Shown: positions 1-9,225 of the stretch, one piece after another
Layout: every line of letters starts with the position of its first letter
Position numbering within the stretch: position 1 is the stretch's first letter
Assembly: GCA_003248565.1 (NCBI GenBank)
Contig: QFOV01000113.1
Coordinates: 1-9,958 of the forward strand
Origin: Stenotrophomonas sp.
GTDB taxonomy: Bacteria; Pseudomonadota; Gammaproteobacteria; Xanthomonadales; Xanthomonadaceae
DNA: 9,958 bases
Direction of reading: 5' to 3'
Position numbers and translations under genes: made by a program
The notes under the pieces: generated by a model
The model's input: the letters and a program-made list of their open reading frames with translations, nothing else
What the model was told of the DNA's origin: nothing
Databases searched by the model: none

Positions 1-752
1 TCGCGGTTGAACTCCTGCAGCAGGAAGTCCAGGCGGCGGCCGACCGGCTCGCGCTGGCGCAGCACGCGGCGGATTTCCGCGATATGGCTGTCCAGACGGT
101 CCAGCTCCTCATCCACGTCGAGCTTCTGCAGCCACATCACCAGCTCCTGCTCTGCCCGGCCCGGATCAACCGGGTGCGGCAGATCGGCCAGGCGTGCAGC
201 CAGTTTGACCCGCTGGCCTTCGCGGATGGCCGGGATCAGCTCGCGGACTTCACCGGCTATGCGTTCGACCGAATCGACCCGCTCGCTGATTGCCGTGGCC
301 AGCTTGTCGCCTTCGCGCTCGCGCGCCTGCACGAAGCTGGTAACGGTTTCTTCAAGCAAGGCCAGTGCTTCGGCATGCAGGGCGGCACTGTCGGTCGCCT
401 CGGCGCGCAGCACGCCGGGGTATTGCAGCAGGTCGGTGAAGCCCACCTGCATCCCGGGGAAGCGGCTGTGCAGGCGCTGCGCCAATTCAGACAACTGATC
501 CACCAGCACCTCGTTGACGGCCAGCGAGGTGGCGGCTTCCGGTGCTCGCAGGCGCATCACCAGATCGAGCTTGCCGCGGCTGACCCGGGCAGCAACGCGC
601 TCGCGCAGCTGCGGCTCCAGCGCACGCAGGTCCTCGGGCAGACGCACGCCCACTTCAAGGAACCGGTGGTTCACCGAGCGCAGTTCGCAGCCCAGGGTGC
701 CCCACGCGGTGATGCGTTCGCCGCCGGCATAGGCGGTCATGCTCCGAATCAT
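1..752 (-). CDS. yicC: YicC family endoribonuclease, C-terminus cut by window edge
   Basis: The minus-strand frame opens with MIRSMTAYAGGE and continues through ELRSVNHRFLEV, the usual N-terminal signature of the YicC/YloC family. About 250 residues are present, and the frame runs off the window at GRRLDFLLQEFNR, a conserved block close to the end of the protein; E. coli YicC is 287 residues, so roughly 37 are missing. Family members are cytoplasmic RNA-binding proteins reported to act as endoribonucleases and to influence small-RNA turnover. The start at 752 is preferred over the in-frame ATG at 740 because MIRSMTAYAG is the family N-terminus and GGAAAG lies just upstream. The gene diverges from rph, as in E. 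coli, fitting a shared role in RNA metabolism. The middle of the protein is rich in charged helices typical of the family. Identification is firm; the enzymatic role is family knowledge. Confidence 0.95.
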   Translation of the reverse strand, partial: MIRSMTAYAGGERITAWGTLGCELRSVNHRFLEVGVRLPEDLRALEPQLRERVAARVSRGKLDLVMRLRAPEAATSLAVNEVLVDQLSELAQRLHSRFPGMQVGFTDLLQYPGVLRAEATDSAALHAEALALLEETVTSFVQAREREGDKLATAISERVDSVERIAGEVRELIPAIREGQRVKLAARLADLPHPVDPGRAEQELVMWLQKLDVDEELDRLDSHIAEIRRVLRQREPVGRRLDFLLQEFNR

Positions 753-862
753 GTGCTTTCCGATGTGTTTCAAAGGGCGAATGGTACCCTAGCCACCTCT
801 GGACGCTGGTGCATCCACCACCCAGACGCCCGCCAGATCAACTCGTACTAACCGGATTCCCC
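753..862. promoter_or_regulatory. divergent yicC/rph intergenic region
   Basis: These 110 bp separate the two divergent starts and must contain promoters for both yicC and the rph cluster. A palindromic GGTACC at 783-788 lies in the middle. Read leftward, TACCAT (786-781) matches four of six bases of a -10 box; read rightward, TACCCT (785-790) matches three. No convincing -35 box lies at a good distance from either, so exact promoter positions are not assigned. The yicC side has a fair Shine-Dalgarno (GGAAAG); the rph side has only GGA about 8 nt before the ATG. Confidence 0.35.
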
Positions 863-1591
863 ATGACCTTCTCCCGTCCCAGCGGCCGCCAGGCCGATCA
901 GATGCGCACCGTCACCATCGAGCGTTCCTTCACCCGCCATGCCGAAGGCTCGGTGCTGGTGAGCTTCGGCGACACCCGCGTGCTGTGCACCGCCAGCGTC
1001 GAGAACCGGGTACCCGGCTTCCTGCGTGGCAAGGGCGAAGGCTGGGTCACCGCCGAATACGGCATGCTGCCGCGCTCCACCCACACCCGCTCCGACCGTG
1101 AAGCCGCGCGCGGCAAGCAGGGTGGCCGCACCCTGGAAATCCAGCGCCTGATCGGCCGCACCCTGCGCGCCTGCATCGACCGCAACGCGCTGGGCGAACG
1201 CACCATCACCCTGGACTGCGACGTGCTGCAGGCCGACGGTGGTACCCGCACCGCCGCCATCACCGGCGCATACGTCGCCCTGGTGGACGCGGTGAACCTG
1301 CTGATGAAGCGCGGCGAGATCAAGCGCAACCCGTTGTTCGGCGCGGTCGCTGCCGTGTCGGTTGGCGTCTACAAGGGCCAGCCGGTGCTGGACCTGGATT
1401 ACCCGGAAGACAGCGACTGCGATACCGACATGAACATCGTCATGAATGACGGTGGCGGCTTCATCGAGCTGCAGGGCACGGCCGAAGGCCATGCCTTCCG
1501 CCGCGAGGAACTGGACGCGCTGCTGGTGCTGGCCGAAAAGGGCATCCGCGAGCTGTTCGACGCCCAGCAGGCGGCATTGGCGTCGGCATGA
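863..1591 (+). CDS. rph: ribonuclease PH
   Basis: The 242-residue product is RNase PH, a phosphate-dependent 3'-to-5' exoribonuclease that trims the 3' ends of tRNA precursors and other RNAs as a hexameric ring. It begins MTFSRPSGRQADQMR, matching the family N-terminus (E. coli about 238 residues), so the start at 863 is chosen over the longer upstream frame. Visible family blocks include GDTRVLCTASVE (36-47), GWVTAEYGMLPRST (60-73), the phosphate-binding Arg in RGKQGGRTLEIQRLIGR (Arg89, E. coli Arg86), GGTRTAAITG (126-135) and the acidic cluster DLDYPEDSDCDTDMN (177-191) that supplies the metal-binding aspartates. All look intact, so an active enzyme is expected. The stop codon overlaps the next start (ATGA), so it is probably translationally coupled to the VOC gene and rdgB. 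Confidence 0.97.
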   Translation: MTFSRPSGRQADQMRTVTIERSFTRHAEGSVLVSFGDTRVLCTASVENRVPGFLRGKGEGWVTAEYGMLPRSTHTRSDREAARGKQGGRTLEIQRLIGRTLRACIDRNALGERTITLDCDVLQADGGTRTAAITGAYVALVDAVNLLMKRGEIKRNPLFGAVAAVSVGVYKGQPVLDLDYPEDSDCDTDMNIVMNDGGGFIELQGTAEGHAFRREELDALLVLAEKGIRELFDAQQAALASA

Positions 1592-1977
1592 ACCGGCGCC
1601 TCGCCCTGGTCACCCTCGTCGTCGCCGATTACGACGAAGCCATCGCCTGGTACACCGGCAAGCTCGGCTTCCAGTTGCTGGAGGACCTGGACCAGGGCCG
1701 CAAGCGCTGGGTGGTGGTCGGCCCCACCGATGGCAGCGCTGCCGCGCTGCTGTTGGCGCGTGCCAGCGACGAGGAGCAGCGCAGCCGCATCGGCAACCAG
1801 ACCGGTGGCCGCGTTGGCTTCTTCCTGCACACCGACGACTTCCATCGCGACCACGCGGCAATGCTCGCGCAAGGCGTGGAATTCCTCGAAGCCCCGCGCG
1901 ATGAACCCTATGCCACGGTCGCGGTGTTCCGCGACCTGTACGGCAACACCTGGGACTTGTTGGAGCCCAAGCAATGA
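1588..1977 (+). CDS. VOC-fold (glyoxalase/bleomycin-resistance-like) protein
   Basis: This 129-residue protein has the vicinal-oxygen-chelate fold pattern: VVADYDEAIAWYTGKLGF (11-28) is the classic first beta-alpha-beta module, and FRDLYGNTWDLLEP (114-127) is the usual end of the second. The length suits a single two-module VOC chain that dimerises. Aligned by eye with glyoxalase I, the first metal histidine position is occupied by Leu7 and the third by about Arg75, although the terminal glutamate (Glu126) remains. Lactoylglutathione lyase activity is therefore unlikely, and the substrate cannot be named. It starts inside the rph stop (ATGA) and its own stop overlaps the rdgB start (ATGA), so it is locked into the same transcript. 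A role near nucleotide or RNA metabolism is only suggested by this position. Confidence 0.88.
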   Translation: MNRRLALVTLVVADYDEAIAWYTGKLGFQLLEDLDQGRKRWVVVGPTDGSAAALLLARASDEEQRSRIGNQTGGRVGFFLHTDDFHRDHAAMLAQGVEFLEAPRDEPYATVAVFRDLYGNTWDLLEPKQ

Positions 1978-2573
1978 AACTGGTACTGGCCAGCGGCAAC
2001 GCCGGCAAGCTGAAAGAACTGCAGGCCATGCTGGCCGAGCTGCCACTGCAGATCGTGCCGCAGCGCGAACTGGGCGTGGACGATGTGCCGGAAACCGGCC
2101 TGACCTTCGTCGAGAACGCGTTGATCAAGGCCCGCCATGCCTGCACGGTGACCGGCCTGCCAGCGCTGGCCGACGACTCCGGCCTGATCGTCGATGCACT
2201 GGACGGCGCGCCCGGCCTGTACAGCGCGCGCTACGCCGGCAGCCCCACCGATGATGCCGCCAACAACGCCAAGCTGCTTGATGCGCTGCGCGATGTCCCG
2301 GCCGAACGCCGCACCGCACGTTTCTACGCGGTGATCGTGCTGCTGCGCCATGCCAACGACCCGCAACCGCTGATCTGCGAAGGCAGCTGGGAAGGCCGCA
2401 TCATCGACGAACTGCGCGGCAGCAATGGCTTCGGCTACAACCCGGTGTTCCTGGATGAAGAACTCGGCCTGACCGCAGCGCAGATGGAACCGGCACAGAA
2501 GAACGGCCGCAGCCACCGCGCCAAGGCGCTGCAGCTGTTGTTGCAGCGCATGTCGCAACTTAGTTTCGATTGA
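1974..2573 (+). CDS. rdgB: XTP/dITP (non-canonical purine NTP) pyrophosphatase
   Basis: RdgB/HAM1 enzymes hydrolyse dITP, ITP and XTP to the monophosphate and pyrophosphate, keeping deaminated purines out of DNA and RNA. The 199-residue product has the usual length and all main family blocks: LASGNAGKLKEL (5-16), TFVENALIKARHA (44-56), LADDSGLIVDAL (65-76) with the catalytic-region Asp67/Asp68, SARYAG (84-89), GSNGFGYNPVF (149-159) and SHRAKAL (180-186). One departure is Asn in FGYNP where many homologues have Asp (FGYDP). The start overlaps the VOC stop by ATGA. rdgB and hemW are neighbours in many proteobacteria, including E. coli; here one small membrane-protein gene lies between them. Identification is firm. 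Confidence 0.97.
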   Translation: MKLVLASGNAGKLKELQAMLAELPLQIVPQRELGVDDVPETGLTFVENALIKARHACTVTGLPALADDSGLIVDALDGAPGLYSARYAGSPTDDAANNAKLLDALRDVPAERRTARFYAVIVLLRHANDPQPLICEGSWEGRIIDELRGSNGFGYNPVFLDEELGLTAAQMEPAQKNGRSHRAKALQLLLQRMSQLSFD

Positions 2574-2589
2574 CCACGGAGATCAGGCA

Positions 2590-3090
2590 ATGACGCCACG
2601 CCGCTATCGGACCCGGATGGGGCTTGTGCAGCTTGTCGCCATTCTGGGCGCTGTAAGCGGCGCGATAGTGGGCGCCATACTGGCGTATGACGGGGAGCAA
2701 TCCTGGCTCGCACTGCCGCTTTGGGCGCTTGGCTGCGCCCTGGTCATTTCACTGATCGCTGCTCCCATCCTGTGGCAACGCGTGGTGCTGGATGAGCGGG
2801 CTGGCCAGCTCCGCTACCACAACATCGCCACCGCACACCGCTGGCGCAAGGTGGACCTGGTGGACGTGCTTGAGGTCCGCTACGACAACTTCGCCGACAA
2901 GCGCAAAGCCATGGTTTCCGGCCTGTATCTGCACATGCGCAATGGCAGCCGACCGGCGCGCCACCGTCTCATGGACAACGAGGTCGGCAGTTACCAAGGG
3001 CCGTCGCCGATGTTCCGCGATGTCAGCGCAGCCGTGCTACGTGCACAACCACGTTCGCTGGTCGATCCAATCCTGCTGGCCGGGCAATAG
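2590..3090 (+). CDS. small membrane protein with two predicted helices and a C-terminal cytoplasmic-type domain
   Basis: I do not recognise a specific family. The 166-residue product begins with a basic stretch (MTPRRYRTRM), then two hydrophobic segments at about 11-32 and 38-62 joined by a short acidic loop (DGEQ), so both ends are predicted to face the cytoplasm by the positive-inside rule. The remainder (about 63-166) begins WQRVVLDERAGQLRYHNIATAHRW and looks like the alternating-strand start of a small beta domain, reminiscent of bacterial PH-like domains that follow paired helices; this is a guess from pattern. The ATG is preceded by GGAG eight bases upstream, 16 nt after the rdgB stop, so it is likely in the same transcript. 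The first half uses more rare-looking codons (ATA, CGG, GGG) than neighbouring genes, consistent with lower expression, relaxed selection or later acquisition. Confidence 0.8.
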   Translation: MTPRRYRTRMGLVQLVAILGAVSGAIVGAILAYDGEQSWLALPLWALGCALVISLIAAPILWQRVVLDERAGQLRYHNIATAHRWRKVDLVDVLEVRYDNFADKRKAMVSGLYLHMRNGSRPARHRLMDNEVGSYQGPSPMFRDVSAAVLRAQPRSLVDPILLAGQ

Positions 3091-3131
3091 CGCCCGTAAC
3101 CCTGTACTCCCACTCTCTCCAACAGCCGTCC

Positions 3132-4361
3132 ATGCCGCACTCCCACGACCACTGCAACCACCTTCCCGGCGAATCCTGCGCGATCGATCACGGTCACGCT
3201 GCCGGCGTGCAGCTGGTGCCGCCACCACTGGCGCTGTACGTACACCTGCCGTGGTGCGTGCGCAAATGCCCGTACTGCGATTTCAACTCGCATGCCGGCA
3301 AGGGCGAGTTGCCGTTCGATGCCTATATCGATGCGCTGATCCGCGACCTGGACCAGGACCTGCCGCTGGTCTGGGGCCGCGTGGTCAGCAGCGTGTTCTT
3401 CGGCGGCGGCACCCCCAGCCTGTTCCCACCGGAAGCGATCGACCGTTTCCTGCAGGCGGCCAGCGCACGGCTGCGTTTCGCGCCGAACCTGGAAGTGACG
3501 CTGGAAACCAATCCGGGCACGGCCGAGCACGGCCGCTTCGACCGCTACCGCGCCGCCGGCGTGAACCGCATCAGCTTCGGCATCCAGACCTTCAACGACG
3601 AAGCCCTCAAGCGCCTGGGTCGCATCCACGACAGCAACGAGGCCGAGCGCGCGGTCAAGCTGGCGCAGGACGCCGGCTACAAGAACTTCAACATCGACCT
3701 GATGTACGCGCTGCCGCAGCAGACCCTGGCCCAGGCAGAGCACGATCTTGAACGCGCCTTCGCCCTCGATCCCACCCATATCTCGCACTACCAGCTGACG
3801 CTGGAGCCGAATACGGTGTTCTTCGCCCGACCACCACAGGGCATCCCCGACGAAGACAGCGCCTGGGACATCCAGGAGCACTGCCAGGCCCTGCTCGCCG
3901 AGCGCGGCTATGGCCAGTACGAGGTCAGTGCCTATGCCCGCGATGGCTGGCAATGCCAGCACAACCTCAACTACTGGCGCTTCGGTGATTACCTGGGCAT
4001 CGGCGCCGGCGCCCACGGCAAGATCAGCTCCGGCGCCGAGCAGCACGTGCTGCGCCGCTGGAAGCACAAGCACCCGCAGACCTTCATGGACACCGCCGGC
4101 AGCCTGGCCAGCATCGGCGGCGATGACGTGATCAGTCCCGAGCGGCTACCGTTCGAGTACATGCTCAACCTGCTGCGCCTGCACGAGGGCTTCAGCCTGC
4201 GCGATTTCGAGTCGCGCACGGGTTTGGCACGAAGCGTGCTTCTACCCTCCCTGGCAATGGCGGTGGAGCGTGGCTGGCTCACCCATGACGGGGATTACTG
4301 GACCCCGACCGAGCTTGGCCGCCGCTTCACCAACGATGTGGTGGAGTTGTTCCTGGCGTAA
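3132..4361 (+). CDS. hemW: heme chaperone HemW (radical SAM)
   Basis: HemW is a radical-SAM-family protein that binds heme and is thought to deliver it to respiratory enzymes; many copies are mislabelled as oxygen-independent coproporphyrinogen III oxidase. The 409-residue product has YVHLPWCVRKCPYCDFNSH with the [4Fe-4S] cysteines Cys42, Cys46 and Cys49, and lacks the extra cysteine that follows in true HemN. Other signatures are FFGGGTPSL (89-97), LETNPGT (124-130), NRISFGIQTFN, the NIDLMYALP block, LNYWRFGDYLGIGAGAH and a C-terminal HemN_C-type helical region ending DVVELFLA. The first ~30 residues are a His/Cys-rich extension (MPHSHDHCNHLPGESC). No Shine-Dalgarno is evident at 3132, and an internal GTG at 3207 is an alternative start, but the extension shows the same G/C third-position bias as the rest and is probably translated. 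It lies 41 nt after the membrane-protein gene. Confidence 0.95.
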   Translation: MPHSHDHCNHLPGESCAIDHGHAAGVQLVPPPLALYVHLPWCVRKCPYCDFNSHAGKGELPFDAYIDALIRDLDQDLPLVWGRVVSSVFFGGGTPSLFPPEAIDRFLQAASARLRFAPNLEVTLETNPGTAEHGRFDRYRAAGVNRISFGIQTFNDEALKRLGRIHDSNEAERAVKLAQDAGYKNFNIDLMYALPQQTLAQAEHDLERAFALDPTHISHYQLTLEPNTVFFARPPQGIPDEDSAWDIQEHCQALLAERGYGQYEVSAYARDGWQCQHNLNYWRFGDYLGIGAGAHGKISSGAEQHVLRRWKHKHPQTFMDTAGSLASIGGDDVISPERLPFEYMLNLLRLHEGFSLRDFESRTGLARSVLLPSLAMAVERGWLTHDGDYWTPTELGRRFTNDVVELFLA

Positions 4362-4431
4362 GACCCGCGAAAAGTGGCCGTTACATCACATAAATGATAG
4401 AAAACGCCCATTCAGGGGGAAGGAAAACAGG
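4362..4431 (+). promoter_or_regulatory. likely promoter and RBS region for the DUF1631-PilZ pair
   Basis: This 70-bp gap is clearly AT-richer than the coding DNA around it (TTACATCACATAAATGATAG at 4381-4400), as expected of a promoter in a high-GC genome. TAGAAA (4398-4403) with TGGCCG (4375-4380) 17 bp upstream is a weak -10/-35 candidate. A strong purine-rich ribosome binding site (AGGGGGAAGGA, 4414-4424) sits 7 nt before the ATG at 4432 and fixes that start. No hairpin with a T-run follows the hemW stop, so read-through from hemW remains possible. Confidence 0.4.
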
Positions 4432-6959
<2,528 letters not shown>

Positions 6960-6963
<4 letters not shown>

Positions 6964-7307
6964 TCACCAATACCCGCCGTGCGCCGCGCCTGCAGGTACC
7001 CGATCTGGTCCAGGTGCGCGACCAGATGACCGGCACCCAGATCGGCCGGCTCGGCAACATATCCGAAACCGGCATGTTGCTGATCACCTCCGTGCCGATG
7101 CAGGAGGATGCGCTGTACCAGCTGCAGTTCCCCATCCCGGATGGCCGTGGCGGCCATCTGCAGATCGATGCAGGCGTGCACCTTCTGTGGTGTGAGCCAA
7201 CACATGCGCCCGAGCAGTCATGGGCAAGGTTCCGCTTCCTGACCTTGGACAAGGCCCACCGCGAGCGCCTTGCGCAATGGATCGAAGGCAGCATCCCCGC
7301 AACCTGA
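6960..7307 (+). CDS. PilZ domain protein, predicted c-di-GMP receptor
   Basis: This 115-residue stand-alone PilZ domain carries both halves of the c-di-GMP-binding signature: RRAPR (Arg6 and Arg10 of RxxxR) at the N-terminus and NISETG (Asn33, Ser35, Gly38 of [D/N]xSxxG). It should therefore bind the second messenger, unlike the degenerate type IV pilus protein PilZ itself. The rest alternates strands as expected of the six-stranded barrel (MLLITSV, LYQLQFPI, LQIDAGVHLLWCE, WARFRFL) and ends in a helix (HRERLAQWIEG). It has no output domain, so it presumably acts on a partner; the obvious candidate is the DUF1631 protein, whose stop codon its start overlaps (ATGATC). Which process it controls cannot be read from the sequence. 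The assignment is firm. Confidence 0.93.
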
Positions 7308-7323
7308 GTGCCGAAAACGGCAC
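7308..7323. other. perfect 6-bp inverted repeat immediately after the PilZ stop
   Basis: GTGCCG-AAAA-CGGCAC begins on the base right after the TGA. It can form a compact hairpin with an AAAA loop. There is no T-run after it, so it is a poor intrinsic terminator; it may instead protect the upstream mRNA 3' end or be an operator ahead of pepQ. The remaining 66 bp to pepQ include an AT-richer patch (GCAAAATTGGGG, 7345-7356) that could belong to a pepQ promoter, but no good box pair is seen. Confidence 0.5.
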
Positions 7324-7389
7324 AGCAGCGGCCGGCTGATTGCGGCAAAATTGGGGCCTGCATTCCGCATGTCCCAGCGAGCCACCGCG

Positions 7390-8718
7390 ATGAACCAGCA
7401 AGATCCAGGCAGCCTGTACGCCCACCACCTTGGGCAGATGATCCGCCGCGCCGACGCGGCGCTTGCACGCGGTGGTTTCGATCACCTGGTGGTTCCCAGC
7501 GGCACCCAGCACTACCAGGTGTTCGACGACCGCGACTACCCGTACGCGGTCAATCCCCAGTTCAAGACCTGGCTGCCGCTGACCAAGCTGCCGTACAGCT
7601 GGCTGATCCACACCCCGGGCAAGCGCCCGACCCTGGTGTTTTACCAGCCCTTTGATTACTGGCACGTGGTCCCGGGCGCGCCGAGCGGCTGGTGGGTGGA
7701 GCATTTCGACATCCATATCATCCGCAAGCCCGAAGAGGCCCTGGCCCTGCTGCCAGCCGACCCGAGCCGCTGCGCCATCCTCGGCGAGGCGCAGAGCGCG
7801 CTGGGCGGCTTTGCCCCGAACAACCCGGCGGCGGTGATCAACTACCTGGAATGGCATCGCGGCTACAAGACGCCGTACGAGATCGCACTGATGCGTCAGG
7901 CCCAGGTACTTGGCGTACGCGGCCACCGCGCCGCCGAGGCCGCATTCCGTGCCGGTGCCAGCGAATTCGATATCCACATGGCGTATTGCAGCGCCGTCGG
8001 CCAGGACGCCAACGAGCTCCCCTATGGCAACATCATCGGCCTCAACGAACATGCCGCCGTGCTGCATTACACCGACCTGGGCAAGCAGGCACCGCAGCCG
8101 CTGCGCAGCTTCCTGATCGATGCCGGCGCCTCGGCCTACGGTTATGCCAGCGACATCACCCGCACCTATGCAGCGGCCGGCCACGACGAGTTCCAGTCCT
8201 TCATCGATGCGGTGGACGCAGCGCAGCTGAAGATGTGCGCGGCAGTACGCGCCGGCTTTGATTACAAGCAGCTGCACATCGATGCACACCTGTCGCTGAT
8301 GGGCATCCTCAAGGATTTCGGCGTGATCACGGTTTCGCCCGAAGCTGCCTTGGCAACCGGCGTGAGCGCTGCATTCTTCCCGCACGGCATCGGCCATCTG
8401 ATCGGCGCGCAGGTACACGACGTGGCCGGTTTTGCAGCCAGCGAAGACGGCGGCCGCGTCGAGCGCCCGGCCGGCCATCCCTACCTGCGCATGACCCGCG
8501 TACTGGAGCCGGGCATGGTGGTCACCATCGAGCCGGGCCTGTACTTCATCGACATGTTGCTGGACGAAGTAAAGAAGGCCGGCAACGCCGCCAGCATCAA
8601 CTGGGACCGCGTGGACTTCTTCCGTCCTTACGGTGGTGTCCGCATCGAAGACGAGGTGCTGTGCACCGACGGCGAAGCAGACAACCTGACCCGTCCGGAA
8701 TTTGCTGCGCAGGCATGA
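7390..8718 (+). CDS. pepQ: Xaa-Pro dipeptidase (prolidase)
   Basis: PepQ is a cytoplasmic dinuclear-metal M24B peptidase that splits dipeptides with C-terminal proline, finishing peptide recycling. From the ATG at 7390 the protein is 442 residues, almost the same as E. coli PepQ (443), and it lines up with it along its length, including VNPQFK, FYQPFDYWH, LNEHAAVLHYT and EPGLYFI. All five metal ligands are present: Asp244 (FLIDAG), Asp255 (ASDITRT), His336 (HGIGH), Glu381 (TIEPG) and Glu420 (RIED). An in-frame ATG at 7369 would add seven residues; 7390 is preferred on length, although neither has a strong Shine-Dalgarno. It is separated from pilZ by 82 bp and probably has its own promoter. 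It converges on pepP, a second proline-specific M24 peptidase, across the repeat island. Confidence 0.95.
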   Translation: MNQQDPGSLYAHHLGQMIRRADAALARGGFDHLVVPSGTQHYQVFDDRDYPYAVNPQFKTWLPLTKLPYSWLIHTPGKRPTLVFYQPFDYWHVVPGAPSGWWVEHFDIHIIRKPEEALALLPADPSRCAILGEAQSALGGFAPNNPAAVINYLEWHRGYKTPYEIALMRQAQVLGVRGHRAAEAAFRAGASEFDIHMAYCSAVGQDANELPYGNIIGLNEHAAVLHYTDLGKQAPQPLRSFLIDAGASAYGYASDITRTYAAAGHDEFQSFIDAVDAAQLKMCAAVRAGFDYKQLHIDAHLSLMGILKDFGVITVSPEAALATGVSAAFFPHGIGHLIGAQVHDVAGFAASEDGGRVERPAGHPYLRMTRVLEPGMVVTIEPGLYFIDMLLDEVKKAGNAASINWDRVDFFRPYGGVRIEDEVLCTDGEADNLTRPEFAAQA

Positions 8719-8745
8719 TGCAAGGGCGACGTCCGTCGCCCTGCA
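8719..8745. terminator. hairpin directly after pepQ
   Basis: TGCA-A-GGGCGACG, loop TC, CGTCGCCC-TGCA: a 12-bp stem with one bulged A that starts on the base after the pepQ stop. It is very stable but is followed by ATTGAA rather than a T-run, so it may be a processing or decay-blocking structure rather than a classic terminator. Confidence 0.6.
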
Positions 8746-8752
8746 ATTGAAC

Positions 8753-8775
8753 CCCGGGCGTGCAATGCGCCCGGG
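8753..8775. terminator. second hairpin after pepQ
   Basis: CCCGGGCG and CGCCCGGG form a perfect 8-bp GC-only stem around the 7-nt loop TGCAATG. No T-run follows. It lies 7 bp after the first hairpin. Confidence 0.55.
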
Positions 8776-8787
8776 ATGAGCGATACG

Positions 8788-8810
8788 GCGGATGTACCAG
8801 CATCCGCTTT
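8788..8810 (+). terminator. third hairpin after pepQ, followed by TTT
   Basis: GCGGATG (8788-8794) and CATCCGC (8801-8807) form a 7-bp stem with a 6-nt loop, followed by TTTCGCG. It is the best of the three for intrinsic termination of pepQ, although the T-run is only three bases. The stretch up to 8856 contains a CCCCTCCCCTC run (8825-8835) like the outer hairpins of the island but no gene. Confidence 0.45.
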
Positions 8811-8856
8811 CGCGAGAACCTTCGCCCCTCCCCTCAAAAGAAGCACAGCCAATCAA

Positions 8857-8931
<75 letters not shown>

Positions 8932-8933
8932 TC

Positions 8934-8962
8934 CCCTCCCTTACGCGCAGCGTAGGGGAGGG
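8934..8962. repeat. outer left hairpin of the island
   Basis: CCCTCCCTTACGC, loop GCA, GCGTAGGGGAGGG: 13 pairs including one G-T. GGGAGGGGTGC follows (8966-8976), a second purine copy that could compete for the same pyrimidine strand. The reverse complement of 9659-9702 matches 8933-8976 nearly base for base. Confidence 0.9.
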
Positions 8963-8979
8963 TCAGGGAGGGGTGCCGT

Positions 8980-9036
8980 TGCTTTGCACTTGCCGTTGCT
9001 TTGCACTTGCACTTGCTGTTGCTGTTGCTGTTGCTC
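8980..9036 (+). repeat. left TTGCNN hexamer tract
   Basis: Successive units read TTGCT, TTGCAC, TTGCCG, TTGCT, TTGCAC, TTGCAC, TTGCTG (three times), TTGCTC. The core TTGC is fixed and the last two bases vary. Confidence 0.85.
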
Positions 9037-9100
9037 TGCGCCTTTGATGTTCGGGCCCCTTCCGCAGCGACGGAGCTGGCAGACAAGACCCCGCACGGGG

Positions 9101-9121
9101 CGACGTGCAGGACGCACGTCG
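9101..9121. repeat. 8-bp hairpin in left arm
   Basis: CGACGTGC, loop AGGAC, GCACGTCG: a perfect stem. The right arm has the same structure at 9528-9548 with loop GTCCT. Confidence 0.85.
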
Positions 9122-9155
9122 TTTTTCGACGATACATGGATGTATCGTCGAAAAA
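9122..9155. repeat. 16-bp perfect palindrome in left arm
   Basis: TTTTTCGACGATACAT, two central bases GG, ATGTATCGTCGAAAAA. The stem is perfect and has A- and T-runs at its edges, so either strand could form a terminator-like hairpin followed by U residues. It abuts the CGACGTGC hairpin. Confidence 0.9.
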
Positions 9156-9225
9156 TCCTGCCAGCGGAGTGGACCTGGAGCGCGCAGCGCGGAAGGCGCG
9201 TAGGCAGGGTGTGCTTTCTTTGGGC

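Noticed and set aside
84..851. 255-codon + strand open frame at the left edge
   Set aside because: It is antisense to yicC, whose minus-strand product is clearly recognisable.
2991..4073. 360-codon minus-strand open frame antisense to hemW
   Set aside because: Antisense shadow of hemW codon bias; no RBS or recognisable domain.
7084..8856. 590-codon minus-strand open frame antisense to pepQ and pilZ
   Set aside because: Such long antisense frames are common opposite high-GC genes; the + strand carries firmly recognised PepQ and PilZ proteins, and the antisense product shows no known motif.
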